DNA from: Reticulitermes speratus
Taxonomy: Eukaryota; Arthropoda; Insecta; Blattodea; Rhinotermitidae
Assembly: GCA_021186555.1 (NCBI GenBank)
Contig: JAJKFL010000005.1
Location: forward strand, 27,468,635 to 27,532,634
Length of the DNA stretch: 64,000 nucleotides
Reading direction: 5' to 3'
Shown piece after piece: positions 12,401-25,200 of this stretch. The notes under the pieces were generated by a model. It was not told where the DNA came from and did no database searches. It saw only the letters and a list, made by a program, of their open reading frames with translations. Both the position numbers and the translations under genes were made by a program. Every line of letters starts with the position of its first letter. Position 1 is the stretch's first letter.

Positions 12401-14845
12401 CCTTTTCTGCCCGCCACCACGGTGGCTGGCTTGGCCCACGCCAACCAAGCGAACAGAGGCCAGAGCAGCGCCCTCAGCTTTCGTGCCCGCCACCACAGTG
12501 GCTGGCTGAGCCCACGCCAAACGATTGAACAGAGGCCAGAACAGCGCCCGCACCTGTCGTGCCTGCACCACAGTGTCTGCCTGAGCCCACGCCGACCGAG
12601 CGAACAGAGGCCAAAGCATTGCCCTCATCTGTCGTGCCCGCCAACACAGAGGCTGGCAGAGCCCACTCCGACCGATGGAGCTGAGGCCAGATCGGCCCAC
12701 TCACTTGACGGGCCCGCGAACTCAGTGGCTAGCTGAACCCACGCCGACCGAGCGAACAGAGTCCAGAGCAGTGCCTTCACCTGTCATGCTCGCCGCCACA
12801 GTGGCTGGCTGAGCCCACGCCGAAAAAGCGGACAGAGGCCAGAGCAGCGCCCTCACCAGCGTGTCCGCAACCACTGTGGCTAGCTGAGCTCACGCCGAAG
12901 CAACAAACAGAGGCCAGAGCAGCGTCTTACCTGTTGTGCCCTCCAACACAGTGCCTGTCAGAGCCCACGCCGAACGAGCGAGCAGAAGCCGGAGCCGCGA
13001 CATCACCTCTCGTGGCCGCCAACTCAGCGGCTAGTTGATCCCATACCGACCAAGCGAACAGAGGCCAGAAAAGCGCCCTCACCTGTCTTGTCCGCAACCA
13101 TTGTGACTGGTTGAGCCCACGCCGAACGATTGAACAGAGGCAGGGCAGCGCCTTTGCTGTCGTGCCCGCCAACACACTGGCTGGCAGAGCCCTCGCCGAA
13201 CGAGCGAGCAGAGGCCAGAGCCGCGCACTCACCTCTCGTGGCCGCAAACTCAGCGGCTGGTTGAGCCCATGACGACCGAGCGAACAGAGACCAGATCAAC
13301 GCCCTCACCTATCGTGCCCACCACCACAGTGGCTGGATGAGCCCACGCCAACCGAGCGAGCAAAGGCCAGAATAGCGCCCTCTCCTGTCGTGACCCCCAC
13401 GACAGTGGCTGGCTCAACCCACGCAGAGCAAGCGATCAGAGGTCATGGGATCGCCGTCACCTGTCGTGTCCGCCACCACGCTGGGTAGCTGAGCCCACGA
13501 CTAACACGCGAAGAGAGGCCAGAGCAGCGCCCTCACATTTCGCGCTCAGCAATACAGTGGCTGTCTGGGACCACGCCTAGAAATCGAACAGAGGCCAGGG
13601 CAGGGCCTTCACCTGTCGTGCCCGCCACCACAGTGGCTGGCTGAGCCCACGCCGACCCAGCGAACAGAGGCCAGAGAAGCGCCATCACAGGTCGTGCCCG
13701 CTACCACAGTGCCTGGCTTGGCCCACGCCGACCTAGCTAACAGTGGACATAACAGCGTCCTCACCTGTCGTGACCGCCACCACAGTGGCTGGCTGAGCCC
13801 ATGCCGACCGAGGGAACAAAGGCCAGAGTAGCGCCCTCAGCTATCGTCCCCACCACCCCAGTGGCTGGCTGAACCCATGCCAACCAAGCTAACAGGGACC
13901 AGAGCAGTGCCCTTATGTGTCATGCCCGCCATCCCAGTGGCTGGCTGACCCACGCACGCCAAGCGAGCAGATGCCAGAGCAGTGCCCTCAGCTGTCGTCC
14001 CCGCCACCCCAGTGGCTTGCTGAGCCCACGCCCACCAACCGCACAGAGGCCTGAACTGCGCCCTCACGTGCCCTGCCCGCCACCACAGAGGCTGACTGAT
14101 TCCACGCCGACATATCGAAAAGTGGTCAGAGCATCGCCCTCACCTGTCGCGTCCTCCACCACAGTGGCTGAATGAGCCCACGCCGACCGATAGAACAGAG
14201 GCCAAAGCAGCGCTCTCGCCTGTCGCTCCCGCCAACACAGTGGCTGTCTGACCCACGCCAACCAAGCGGACAGAACACAGAGCATGGCCCTCAACAGTCG
14301 TGCCGTCCACCACAGTGGTTGGCTGGGCCAACGCCGACCAAGCGAGAAGAGGTCAGAGCAACGCCCTCACATGTCGTGCCCGCCACCACAGTGGCTGACT
14401 GGGCACACGCCGACCATGCGAACAGAGGCCGAGGATCGCCCTCAACTATCGTGCCCACACGACAGTGGCTGGCTGAGCCCACGCAGAACAAGCGATCAGA
14501 GGTCATAGGATCGCCCTCACCTGTCGTGTCCGCAACCACATTGGGTAGCTGAGCCCACGCCGAACACGCGAAGAGAGGCCAGAGCAGCGTTCTCACATTT
14601 CGCGCTCGGCAATACAGTGGCTGCCTGGGACCACGCCTACAAATCGAACAGAGGCCAGGGCAGCGCCTTCACCTGTCGTGCCCGCCAACACAGTGGCTGG
14701 CTAATCCCACGCCGACTCAGCGAACAGAGGCCAGAGATGCGCCATCACCTGTCGTGCCCACGCCGACCTAGCGAACAGAGGACAGAGGTCTTCACCTGTC
14801 GTGATCGCCATCACAGTGGCTGGCTGAGCCTACGACGACTGGCTG
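6439..14845 (+). repeat. 76-bp satellite, type B array (forward, long)
   Basis: About 110 tandem type B units in forward orientation. The part up to 8680 duplicates 1426-3667. Beyond that the units are variable, with local clusters of similar units and occasional partial units, for example the CACCGACCGACGGAGCTGAG variant near 10,800 and 12,670. No gene-like sequence interrupts this array. Frames of up to 210 codons occur (for example 12,104-12,736) but translate only satellite. Confidence 0.92.
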
Positions 14846-17628
14846 GCTGGCGGGCACTAGAGGTGTCGGCGCTGCTCTGGCCTCTATACGCTCGGTCGCG
14901 TGGGCTCAACCAGCCTCAGTGGTTGCGGACAACAGATTAGGGCGATTCTCTGGCCTCTGTTCGCTTGGTCGGCGTGGGCTTAGCCAGCCACTGTAGTGTC
15001 GGGCACGACGGGTGAGGGCGCTGCTCTGGCCTCTGTTCACTCGGTCGGCGTGGGCTAAGCCAGCCACTGTGGTGACGGACACGACGGTTGAGGGCTTTGC
15101 TCTAGCCTCTGTTCTCTCGGTCGGCGTAGGCTCAGCCAGCCACTGTGGTGACGGGCACGACGGCGCATGGTCGGCGTGGCCTCAGGCAGCCACTGTGTAG
15201 GCGGGCACGACAGGTGAGGGCGCTGGTCTGGCCTCTGTCCTCTCGGTCGGCGTTGGTTCAGCCAGCCAATCGGGTTGCTAGGACGACAGGTGATTGCGAT
15301 GCTCTGGCTTGTGTTCGATTCGTAGGCATGGCTCAGCCAACCACTGTGGTGGCGGGCACAACAGGTGAGGGCGCTGCATTGGCCTCTGTTCTCTCGGTTG
15401 GTATGGGCTGAGCCAGGTACTATCGTGGCGGGAACGACAGGTGAGGGCGCTGCTCTGGCCTCTGTTCGCTTGTTAGACGTGGCTCAGCCAGCCACTGTGT
15501 TGGCGAGAACAACAGGTGAGGGCTCTGCTCTGACCCCTGTTCGCTTCGTCGGATTGGGCTCTGCCAGCCACTGTGGTAGCGGACACGACAGGTGAGGGCG
15601 CTGATCTGGCCTCTGTTCGCTTGGTAGACGTGGCTCAGCCAGCCACTGTGGTGGCGAGGACAACAGGTGAGGGCGCTGCTCGGGCCCGTGTTCGCATCGT
15701 CGGCTTGGGCTCAGCCAGCCACTGTGGTAGCGGACACGACAGGTGAGGGCGCTGATCTGCCTCTGTTCGCTCCTTCGTCGTGGCCTCAGCCGGCCACTGT
15801 GGTCGCGGATACGACAGGTGAGGGCGCTGCTCTGTCCTGTGTTCTCCCAGTAGGCATGGGCACAACCAGCCACTGCGGTGGCGGCCACGACAGGTGAGGG
15901 AGCTGTTTTTGCCTCTGTTCGCTTGGTCGGCGTGGGCTGAGCCAGCCACTGTGGTGACGGGCACGACAGTTGAGGGCGTTTCTCTGGCCTCTGTTCTCTC
16001 GGTCGGCGTAGGCACAGCCAGCCACTGTGGTGGCAGGCACGACAGGTGTGGGCGCTGATTTGGCCTCTGTTCGCATGGTCGGCGTGGCCTCAGGCAGCCA
16101 CTGTGTAGTCGGGCACGACAAGTGAGGGTGCTGCTCTGGCCTCTGTTCACTCGGTCGGCGTATGCTCAGCCAGCCACTGGGGTGGCGGGGACATCAGGTG
16201 ATGACGATGCTCTGGCATGTGTTCGCTTGGTAGGCGTGGCTCAGACAGCCACTTTGGTGGCGGGCACTACAGGGGCGCTGCTCTTGCCTCTGATCGCTTT
16301 GTCGGTGTGGGCTCAGCCGGCCACTGTGGTGGCGGACACGACAGGTGAGGGCGCTGCTCTGGCCTCCATTATCTCGGTCGACGTTGGCTGAGCCAGCCAT
16401 AGTAGTCGCGGGCCAGTCAAGTGAGGTCGCCGCTCTGGCCTCAGCTCCATCTGTCTGTGTTGGCGAGCACGATAGGTGAAGGCTCTGCTTTGGCCTCTGT
16501 TCGCTCGGTCGGCGTATGATCAGGCAGACACTGTGGTGCCGGGTACGACAGGTGCGGGCGCTGCTGTGGCCTCTGTTCGATCGTTCGGCGTGGGTTCAGC
16601 CAGCCACTGTAGTGGCGGGCACGAAAGCTGAGGCCGCTGCTCTGGCCTCTGTTCGCTTGGTTGGCGTGGGCCCAGCCAGCCACTGTGGTGGCGGGCACGA
16701 CAGGTGAGGGCGCAACTCTAGCCACTTCGCTTGGTTGGCGTGGGCTCAGCCAGCCACCATAGTGGCTTGAACGACATGTGTGGGCGCTGATTTGGCCTCT
16801 CTTCGTTTGATCGACGTGGTCCCAGCCAGCCACTGCGGTGGCGGGAAAGACAGGTGAGGGCGCTACTGTTGTCTCTGTTCGCTTGGTCGGCTTGGGCTGA
16901 GCCAGCCACTGACATGACGGGCACTACAGTTGAGGGCGCTGCTCTGGCCTCTGTCCTCTCGGTCGGCGTAGGCTCAGCCAGCCACTGTGGAGGCGGGGAC
17001 GACAGGGGAGCTGCTCTGGACTCTGTTAGAATTGTCGGTGTGGACTCAGCCAGCCACTGTGGTGGTTGACGCGACAGGTGAGGGCGCTCCTCTGGCCTCC
17101 GTTAGCTCGGTTGACGTGGGCTGAGCCAGCCACTGTGGTCGCGGGCCCGTCAAGTAAGTTCGCCACTCTGGCCTCAGCTCCATCGGTCGGAGTGGGCTCT
17201 GCCAGCCTCTGTGTTGTTGGGCACGACAGGTGAGGGCACAAATCTAGCCGCTGTTAGCTTGGTTGGCGTGGGCCCATCCAGCAACCATGGTGGCTTTCAC
17301 GACATGTGAGGGTGCTGGTCTGGCCTCTGTTCGCTTGATCGGCATGGTCCCAGCCAGCCACTGTGGTGACGGGAAAGACAGGTGAGGGCGATGCTGTGGT
17401 CTCTGTTCGCTCCGTCGGCTTGGGCTCAGCCAGCCACTCGGTTGCGGGCACGACAGTTGAGAGCGCTGCTCTGGCCTCTGTTCACTCGGTCGGCGTACGC
17501 TCAGCCAGCCACTGGGGTGGCGAGCACGAAATGTGAGGGCGCAGGTCTGGCCTCTGTTCGCTTGATCGGCATGGTCCCAGCCAGCCACTGTGGTGGCTGG
17601 AAAGACAGGTGAGGGCGCTGCTGTGGTC
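14846..17628 (-). repeat. 76-bp satellite, type B array (inverted)
   Basis: From about 14,846 the B units switch to reverse complement (core GAGGGCGCTGCTCTGGCCTC, GTTCGCTCGGTCGGCGTGGG, CTCAGCCAGCCACTGTGGTG). The switch follows a partial unit at about 14,835-14,860. The segment from 15,165 is duplicated at 20,352 (see the higher-order features). Confidence 0.92.
15165..16600. repeat. Higher-order satellite duplication X, copy 1
   Basis: The succession of variant units in this segment recurs at 20,352-21,790 with a constant offset of 5187. Unit-specific variants are shared in order, such as the GTGTAGGCGGGCACGAC unit followed by a CCAATCGGGTTGCTAGGACG unit. This shows block duplication and not independent unit amplification. 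Confidence 0.85.
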
Positions 17629-19265
17629 TCCGATAAGAACCAATAATTTGCTGTCACAGCTAGAGCCTGTTCTGGGCAGTAACGTTTATATTGATATGAC
17701 AGTGTCACTTGACATTCCTGTGGGCTGTCATTTATCAAAGCATCATAATTAACACATCTCTGCCAACTCGATTTTCAGAACTGACAAATTAAGCCACTAT
17801 TTCAAATATCTATTTATTTTCACTTCCACAACTACACATATAATACACGTTTTCTGACTACCAACATCATCGCAGACTATTATGTCTGTAACTAACTAAC
17901 TAACTAACTCCATAGAGCAGAGTCCTTCTTGAGAAGCTAACAGGTCGTCAGCTAGTCAAGAAATTCCCCGCGTTTTATGGAACCCGAAAGTTCATTACCG
18001 CACTCACAACAGCCCGCCACCTGTCCCTATCCTGAGCCATATCAATCCAGTCCATGTCTCCCCATCCCAGTATTGAAGATGCATTTTAATATTATTCCGC
18101 CATCTACGCCTGGGTCTTCCAAGTGGTCTTCCTTCAGGTCTCCCCACCAAAATCCTGTATGCACCTGTCCCCTCAAACATACGTGCTACATGCCCCGCCC
18201 ACCTCATTCTTCTTGATTTGATCACCCGAATAATATTTGGTGATTATAATATTGGGCTCAGCCAGCCACTCGGTTGCGGGCACGACAGTTGAGAGCGCTG
18301 CTCTGGCCTCTGTTCACTCGGTCGGCGTACGCTCAGCCAGCCACTGGGGTGGCGGGGACGACAGCTGATTGCGCGGCTCTGGCCTCTGTCCTCTCGGTCG
18401 GCGTAGGCTCAGCCAGCCACTGGGGTGGCGGGGACGACATGTGATAGCGCTGCTATGATCTGTGTTCGCTTGGTAGGCGTGGCTCAACCAGCCACTGTGG
18501 CGGCGGGCACGACAGGGGCGCTGCTCTGGCCGCTGTTCGCTTTGTTGGTGTGGGCTCAGCCAGCCACTGTGGTTGCGGACACGACAAGTGAGTGCGCTGC
18601 TTTGGCCTCTTTTCGCTTGGTCCGCGTCTGCTCAGGCAGACACTGTGGTGGTGGGCACGACACGTGCGGGCGCTGCTCTGGCCTCTGTTCTCTCTTTCGG
18701 CGTAGGCTCAGCCCGCCACTGCGTAGGCGGGGAACATAGCTGATGGCGCTGCTCTGGCGTGTGTTCGATTGGTAGGCGTGGCTCAGCCAGCCACTGTGGT
18801 GGCTGGCACGACAGGGGCGCTGCTCTGGCCGCTGTTCGCTTTGTCGGTGTGGACTGAGCCAGCCACAGTAATCGCGGGCCCGACAAGTGAGTACGCCGCT
18901 CTGGCCTCAGCTCCATCGGTCGGAGTGGGCTCTGCAGCCTGTGTTGGTGGCCACGACAGGTGAGGGCGCTGCTTTGGCCTCTGTTCGCTCGGTCGGCGTT
19001 GGCTCAGGCAGACACTGTGGTGCCGGCACGACAGGTGCGGGCGCTGCTCTGGCCTCAGTTCGATCGTTCGGTGTGGGCTCAGCCAGCCACTGTGGTGGCG
19101 GGAACGAAAGCTGAGGGCGCTGCTCTGACCTCTTTTCGCTTGGTTGGCATGGGCCCAGCCAGCCACTGTGGTGGCGGGCACGACAGTTGAGGGCACAACT
19201 CTAGCGACTGTTAGCTTGGTTGGCGTGGGCCCAGCCAGCCACCATGGTGGCTTGCACGACATGTA
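16520..19265. repeat. Higher-order satellite duplication Y, copy 1 (with retro-insert)
   Basis: A ~2.7-kb segment of inverted B units containing the non-satellite insert at 17,629-18,252. It recurs at about 22,450-25,200 (offset 5933-5937) and about 26,890-29,395 (offset near 10,377, then about 10,143 after small deletions). All copies hold the insert at the same place in the same unit order, so the insertion happened before the segment was amplified. Confidence 0.88.
17629..18252 (-). mobile_element. Retroelement-bearing insert, copy 1
   Basis: AT-rich DNA interrupting the satellite. On the minus strand, 18,225 to about 18,000 encodes the C-terminal tail of a non-LTR reverse transcriptase ([12 protein letters not shown], then [15 protein letters not shown]). 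A frameshift follows near 18,070, after which the expected ending ([13 protein letters not shown] then MNFRVP and stop) is readable in another frame. A short 3' UTR and a (GTTA)n tail at about 17,888-17,910 mark the 3' end. The remaining part, 17,629-17,887, is unrecognised AT-rich sequence. The element is 5'-truncated and dead. The right satellite flank resembles 17,430-17,520, so about 18 bp of target appear lost. Confidence 0.8.
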
Positions 19266-19985
19266 AGTGCGCTGGTCTGGCCTCTGTTCGCTTGATCTGC
19301 GTGGTCCCAGCCAGCCACTGTGGTGGCGGGAAAGACAGGTGAGGGCGCTGCTGTGGTCTCTGTTCGCTCGGTTCGCTTGGGCTGAGCAAGCGACTGTGGT
19401 GGCGGGCACGACAGTTGAGGGCGCTGCTCTGGCTTCTGTTCCCTCGGTCGGTGTGGGCTCAGCCAGCCTTTCGGTTGGGGGCACGACATTTGAATGCGCT
19501 GCTCTGGCCTCTGTTCTCTCGTTCGGCGTAGGCTCAGCCAGCAACTGGGGTGGCGGTGACGACAGCTGATGGCGCTGCTCTGGCCTGTGTTCGCTTGGTA
19601 GGCGTGGCTCAGCCAGACACTGAGGTGGCGGGGACTATAATTGAGGGCGCTGCTCTGGCCTCCGTTAGCTCGGTCGGAGTGGGCTAAGCCAGCCACTGTG
19701 GTGACGGACACGACGGTTGAGGGCTTTGTTCTAGCCTCTGTTCTCTCGGTCGGCGTAGGCTCAGCCAGCCACTGTGGTGACGGGCACGACAGGTGATGGC
19801 GCTGCTCTGGTCTCTGTTCGCTCGGTCGCCGTGGGCTCAGCCAGCCACTGTGATGGCGGGCACGACAGATGAGTGCGTTGCTCTGGCCTCGGTTAGCTCG
19901 GTCGGCGTTGGCTGATCCAGCCACTGTCGTGACGGGCACGACAGTTCAGGGCTTTGCTCTGGCCTCTGTTCTCTCGGTCGGCGTA
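19120..19985. repeat. Higher-order satellite duplication Z, copy 1
   Basis: Matches 25,804-26,668 at a constant offset of 6684, sharing unit-specific variants such as the CATTCGGTTGGGGGCACGAC-type unit. It overlaps the right end of Y copy 1. Confidence 0.85.
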
Positions 19986-20351
19986 GGCTCATCCAGCCAC
20001 TGGGGTGGCGAGCACATCAGGTGAGAAAGCTGCTCTGGCCACTGTTCCCTCGGTCGGCGTAGGCTCAGCCAGCCACTGTGGTGGCGGGCACGTCAAGTGA
20101 GGGAGCTGCTCTGGCCACTGTTCCCTCGGTCGGCGTAGGCTCAGCCAGGCACTGTGGTGTTGGGCACGACATGTGAGGGCGCTGCTCTGGCCAATGTTCG
20201 ATTGGTAGGCGTGGGCCCAACCAGCCACCATGGTGGCTTGCACGACATGTGACGGCGCTGATTTGGCCTCTCTTCTCTTCGTCGGCGTGGTCCCAGCCAG
20301 ACACTGTGGTGGAGGGTAAGACAAGTGAGGGCGTTGCTCTGGCCTCTGTTC

Positions 20352-21790
20352 GCATGGTCGGCGTGGCCTCAGGCAGCCACTGTGTAGGCGGGCACGACAG
20401 GTGAGGGCGCTGGTCTGGCCTCTGTCCTCTCGGTCGGCGTTGGTTCAGCCAGCCAATCGGGTTGCTAGGACGACAGGTGATGGCGATGCTCTGGCTTGTG
20501 TTCGATTCGTAGGCGTGGCTCAGCCAACCACTGTGGTGGCGGGCACAACAGGTGAGGGCGCTGCATTGGCCTCTGTTCTCTCGGTCGGTATGGGCTGAGC
20601 CAGGTACTATCGTGGCGGGAACGACAGGTGAGGGCGCTGCTCTGGCCTCTGTTCGCTTGTTAGACGTGGCTCAGCCAGCCACTGTGTTGGCGAGAACAAC
20701 AGGTGAGGGCTCTGCTCTGGCCCCTGTTCGCTTCGTCGGGTTGGGCTCTGCCAGCCACTGTGGTAGCGGACACGACAGGTGAGGGCGCTGATCTGGCCTC
20801 TGTTCGCTTGGTAGACGTGGCTCAGCCAGCCACTGTGGTGGCGAGGACAACAGGTGAGGGCGCTGCTCGGGCCCGTGTTCGCATCTTCGGCTTGGGCTCA
20901 GCCAACCACTGTGGTAGCGGACACGACAGGTGAGGGCGCTGATCTGCCTCTGTTCGCTCCCTCGGCGTGGCCTTAGCCGGCCACTGTGGTCGCGGATACG
21001 ACAGGTGAGGGCGCTGCTCTGTCCTGTGTTCTCCCAGTCGGCATGGGCACAACCAGCCACTGCGGTGGCGGCCACGACAGGTGAGGGCGCTGTTTTTGCC
21101 TCTGTTCGCTTGGTCGGCGTGGGCTGAGCCAGCCACTGTGGTGACGGGCACGACAGTTGAGGGCGTTTCTCTGGACTCTGTTCTCTCGGTCGGCGTAGGC
21201 ACAGCCAGCCACTTTGGTGGCAGGCACGACAGGTGTGGGCGCTGATTTGGCCTCTGTTCGCATGGTCGGCGTGGCCTCAGGCAGCCACTGTGTAGTCGGG
21301 CACGACAAGTGAGGGTGCTGCTCTGGCCTCTGTTCACTCGGTCGGCGTATGCTCAGCCAGCCACTGGGGTGGCGGGGACGTCAGGTGATGACGATGCTCT
21401 GGCATGTGTTCGCTTGGTAGGCGTGGCTCAGACAGCCACTTTGGTGGCGGGCACTACAGGGGCGCTGCTCTTGCCTCTGATCGCTTTGTCGGTGTGGGCT
21501 CAGCCGGCCACTGTGGTGGTGGACACGACAGGTGAGGGCGCTGCTCTGGCCTCCATTATCTCGGTCGACGTTGGCTGAGCCAGCCATAGTAGTCGCGGGC
21601 CAGTCAAGTGAGGTCGCCGCTCTGGCCTCAGCTCCATCTGTCTGTGTTGGCGAGCACGACAGGTGAAGGCGCTGCTTTGGCCTCTGTTCGCTCGGTCGGC
21701 GTAGGATCAGGCAGACACTGTGGTGGCGGGCACGACAGGTGCGGGAGCTGCTCTGGCCTCCGTTCGATCGTTCGGCGTGGGTCAGCCAGC
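20352..21790. repeat. Higher-order satellite duplication X, copy 2
   Basis: Copy of 15,165-16,600 at offset 5187, with scattered substitutions. It diverges from the first copy after about 21,790. Confidence 0.85.
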
Positions 21791-22449
21791 CACTGTGGTG
21801 GCGGGAACTACAGGTGACGGCGCAACTCTAGCCACTGTTCGGTTGGTTGGCGTGGGCGCAGCCAGCCACTGTGGTGGCGAGCACGACAGTTGAGGGCGCA
21901 ACTCTAGCCACTGTTCGCTTGGTTGGCGTTGGCCCAGCCAGCCACCATGGTGGCTTGAACGACATGTGAGGTCGCTGATTTGGCCTCTCTTCGCTTGATC
22001 GACGTGGTTCCAGCCAGCCACTGCGGTGGCGTGAAAGACAGGTGAGGGCGCTGCTGTGGTCTCTGTTCGCTTTGTCGATTTGGGCTTAGCCAGCCACTGT
22101 GAAGACGGGCACTACAGTTGCGGGCGCTGCTCTGTCCTCTCGGTAGGCGTAGGCTCACCAGCCACTGGGACGGCGGGGACGACAGCTGATGGCGCTGCTC
22201 TGATCTGTGTTCGATTGGTAGGCGTGGCTCAGACAGCCACTGTGGTGGCGGGCACGACAGGGGCGCTGCTCTGGCCGCTGTTCGCTTTGTCGGTGTGGGC
22301 TGAAACAGCCACTGTGATCGCGGGCCCGTCAAGTGAGTGCGCCGCGCTGGCCTCAGCTCCATCGGTCGGAGTGGGCTCTGCCAGCCTGTGTGTTGTTGGG
22401 CACGACAGGTGAGGGCGCTGCTTTGGCCTCTGTTCGCACGGTCGGCGTG

Positions 22450-25200
22450 GGCTCAGGCAGACACTGTGGTGCCGGGTACGACAGGTGCGGGCGCTGCTGT
22501 GGCCTCTATTCGATCGTTCGGCGTGGGCTCAGCCAGCCACTGTAGTGGCGGGCACGAAAGCTGAGGCCGCTGCTCTGGCCTCTTTTCGCTTGGTTGGCGT
22601 GGGCCCAGCCAGCCACTGTGGTGGCGGGCACGACAGGTGAGGGCGCAACTCTAGCCACTTCGCTTGGTTGGCGTGGGCTCAGCCAGCCACCATAGTGGCT
22701 TGAGTGACATGTGTGGGCGCTGATTTGGCCTCTCTTCGTTTGATCGACGTGGTCCCAGCCAGCCACTGCGGTGGCGGGAAAGACAGGTGAGGGCGCTACT
22801 GTTGTCTCTGTTCGCTTGGTCGGCTTGGGCTGAGCCAGCCACTGACATGACGGGCACTACAGTTGAGGGCGCTGCTCTGGCCTCTGTCCTCTCGGTCGGC
22901 GTAGGCTCAGCCAGCCACTGTGGTGGCGGGGACGACAGGGGAGCTGCTCTGGACTCTGTTAGAATTGTCGGTGTGGACTCAGCCAGCCACTGTAGTGGCT
23001 GACGCGACAGGTGAGGGCGCTCCTCTGGCCTCCGTTAGCTCGGTTGACGTGGGCTGAGCCAGCCACTGTGGTCGCGGGCCCGTCAAGTAAGTTCGCCACT
23101 CCGGCCTCAGCTCCATCGGTCGGAGTGGGCTCTGCCAGCCTCTGTGTTGTTGGGCACGACAGGTGAGGGCACAAATCTAGCCGCTGTTAGCTTGGTTGGC
23201 GTGGGCCCATCCAGCAACCATGGTGGCTTTCACGACATGTGAGGGTGCTGGTCTGGCCTCTGTTCGCTTGATCGGCATGGTCCCAGCCAGCCACTGTGGT
23301 GACGGGAAAGACAGGTGAGGGCGATGCTGTGGTCTCTGTTCGCTCCGTCGGCTTGGGCTCAGCCAGCCACTCGGTTGCGGGCACGACAGTTGAGAGCGCT
23401 GCTCTGGCCTCTGTTCACTCGGTCGGCGTACGCTCAGCCAGCCACTGGGGTGGCGAGCACGAAATGTGAGGGCGCAGGTCTGGCCTCTGTTCGCTTGATC
23501 GGCATGGTCCCAGACAGCCACTGTGGTGGCTGGAAAGACAGGTGAGGGCGCTGCTGTGGTCTCCGATAAGAACCAATAATTTGCTGTCACAGCTAGAGCC
23601 TGTTCTGGGCAGTAACGTTTATATTGATATGACAGTGTCACTTGACATTCCTGTGGGCTGTCATTTATCAAAGCATCATAATTAACACATCTCTGCCAAC
23701 TCGATTTTCAGAACTGACAAATTAAGCCACTATTTCAAATATCTATTTATTTTCACTTCCACAACTACACATATAATACACGTTTTCTGACTACCAACAT
23801 CATCGCAGACTATTATGTCTGTAACTAACTAACTAACTAACTAACTCCATAGAGCAGAGTCCTTCTTGAGAAGCTAACAGGTCGTCAGCTAGTCAAGAAA
23901 TTCCCCGCGTTTTATGGAACCCGAAAGTTCATTACCGCACTCACAACAGCCCGCCACCTGTCCCTATCCTGAGCCATATCAATCCAGTCCATGTCTCCCC
24001 ATCCCAGTATTGAAGATGCATTTTAATATTATTCCGCCATCTACGCCTGGGTCTTCCAAGTGGTCTTCCTTCAGGTCTCCCCACCAAAATCCTGTATGCA
24101 CCTGTCCCCTCAAACATACGTGCTACATGCCCCGCCCACCTCATTCTTCTTGATTTGATCACCCGAATAATATTTGGTGATTATAATATTGGGCTCAGCC
24201 AGCCACTCGGTTGCGGGCACGACAGTTGAGAGCGCTGCTCTGGCCTCTGTTCACTCGGTCGGCGTACGCTCAGCCAGCCACTGGGGTGGCGGGGACGACA
24301 GCTGATTGCGCGGCTCTGGCCTCTGTCCTCTCGGTCGGCGTAGGCTCAGCCAGCCACTGGGGTGGCGGGGACGACATGTGATAGCGCTGCTATGATCTGT
24401 GTTCGCTTGGTAGGCGTGGCTCAACCAGCCACTGTGGCGGCGGGCACGACAGGGGCGCTGCTCTGGCCGCTGTTCGCTTTGTTGGTGTGGGCTCAGCCAG
24501 CCACTGTGGTTGCGGACACGACAAGTGAGTGCGCTGCTTTGGCCTCTTTTCGCTTGGTCCGCGTCTGCTCAGGCAGACACTGTGGTGGTGGGCACGACAC
24601 GTGCGGGCGCTGCTCTGGCCTCTGTTCTCTCTTTCGGCGTAGGCTCAGCCCGCCACTGCGTAGGCGGGGAACATAGCTGATGGCGCTGCTCTGGCGTGTG
24701 TTCGATTGGTAGGCGTGGCTCAACCAGCCACTGTGGCGGCGGGCACGACAGGGGCGCTGCTCTGGCCGCTGTTCGCTTTGTCGGTGTGGGCTGTTCCAGC
24801 CACAGTAATCGCGGGCCCGACAAGTGAGTACGCCGCTCTGGCCTCAGCTCCATCGGTCGGAGTGGGCTCTGCAGCCTGTGTTGGTGGCCACGACAGGTGA
24901 GGGCGCTGCTTTGGCCTCTGTTTGCTCGGTCGGTGTTGGCTCAGGCAGACACTGTGGTGCCGGCACGACAGGTGCGGGCGCTGCTCTGGCCTCAGTTCGA
25001 TCGTTCGGTGTGGGCTCAGCCAGCCACTGTGGTGGCGGGAACGAAAGCTGAGGGCGCTGCTCTGACCTCTGTTCGCTTGGTTGGCATGGGCCCAGCCAGC
25101 CACTGTGGTGGCGGGCACGACAGTTGAGGGCACAACTCTAGCGACTGTTAGCTTGGTTGGCGTGGGCCCAGCCAGCCACCATGGTGGCTTGCACGACATG
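22450..25200. repeat. Higher-order satellite duplication Y, copy 2
   Basis: Copy of 16,520-19,265, differing by scattered substitutions and by the number of TAAC repeats in the insert. A further shared block links 21,950-22,560 with about 25,190-25,790 (offset near 3,236). Confidence 0.88.
23562..24189 (-). mobile_element. Retroelement-bearing insert, copy 2
   Basis: Near-identical copy of 17,629-18,252, with one more TAAC repeat. It has the same frameshifted reverse-transcriptase tail and the same flanks, and was copied as part of segment Y. Confidence 0.8.

Larger units (their letters stand above)
18253..23561 (-). repeat. 76-bp satellite, type B array (inverted)
   Basis: About 70 inverted B units between the first and second retro-inserts, composed of the right part of Y1, then Z1, X2 and the left part of Y2. 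It includes the longest satellite frame of the window (18,783-19,544, 253 codons), whose translation is a repeating satellite peptide. Confidence 0.92.

Noticed and set aside
12104..12736. 210-codon open frame on the plus strand, and similar frames at 10,711-11,301 and 19,211-19,939
   Set aside because: Same reason: pure satellite translation without any start, domain or codon signal.
18783..19544. 253-codon open frame on the minus strand
   Set aside because: It translates only satellite B units, shifts through the unit in all three phases, and parts of it recur as satellite in other copies. Length follows from the 76-bp period and GC-rich composition.
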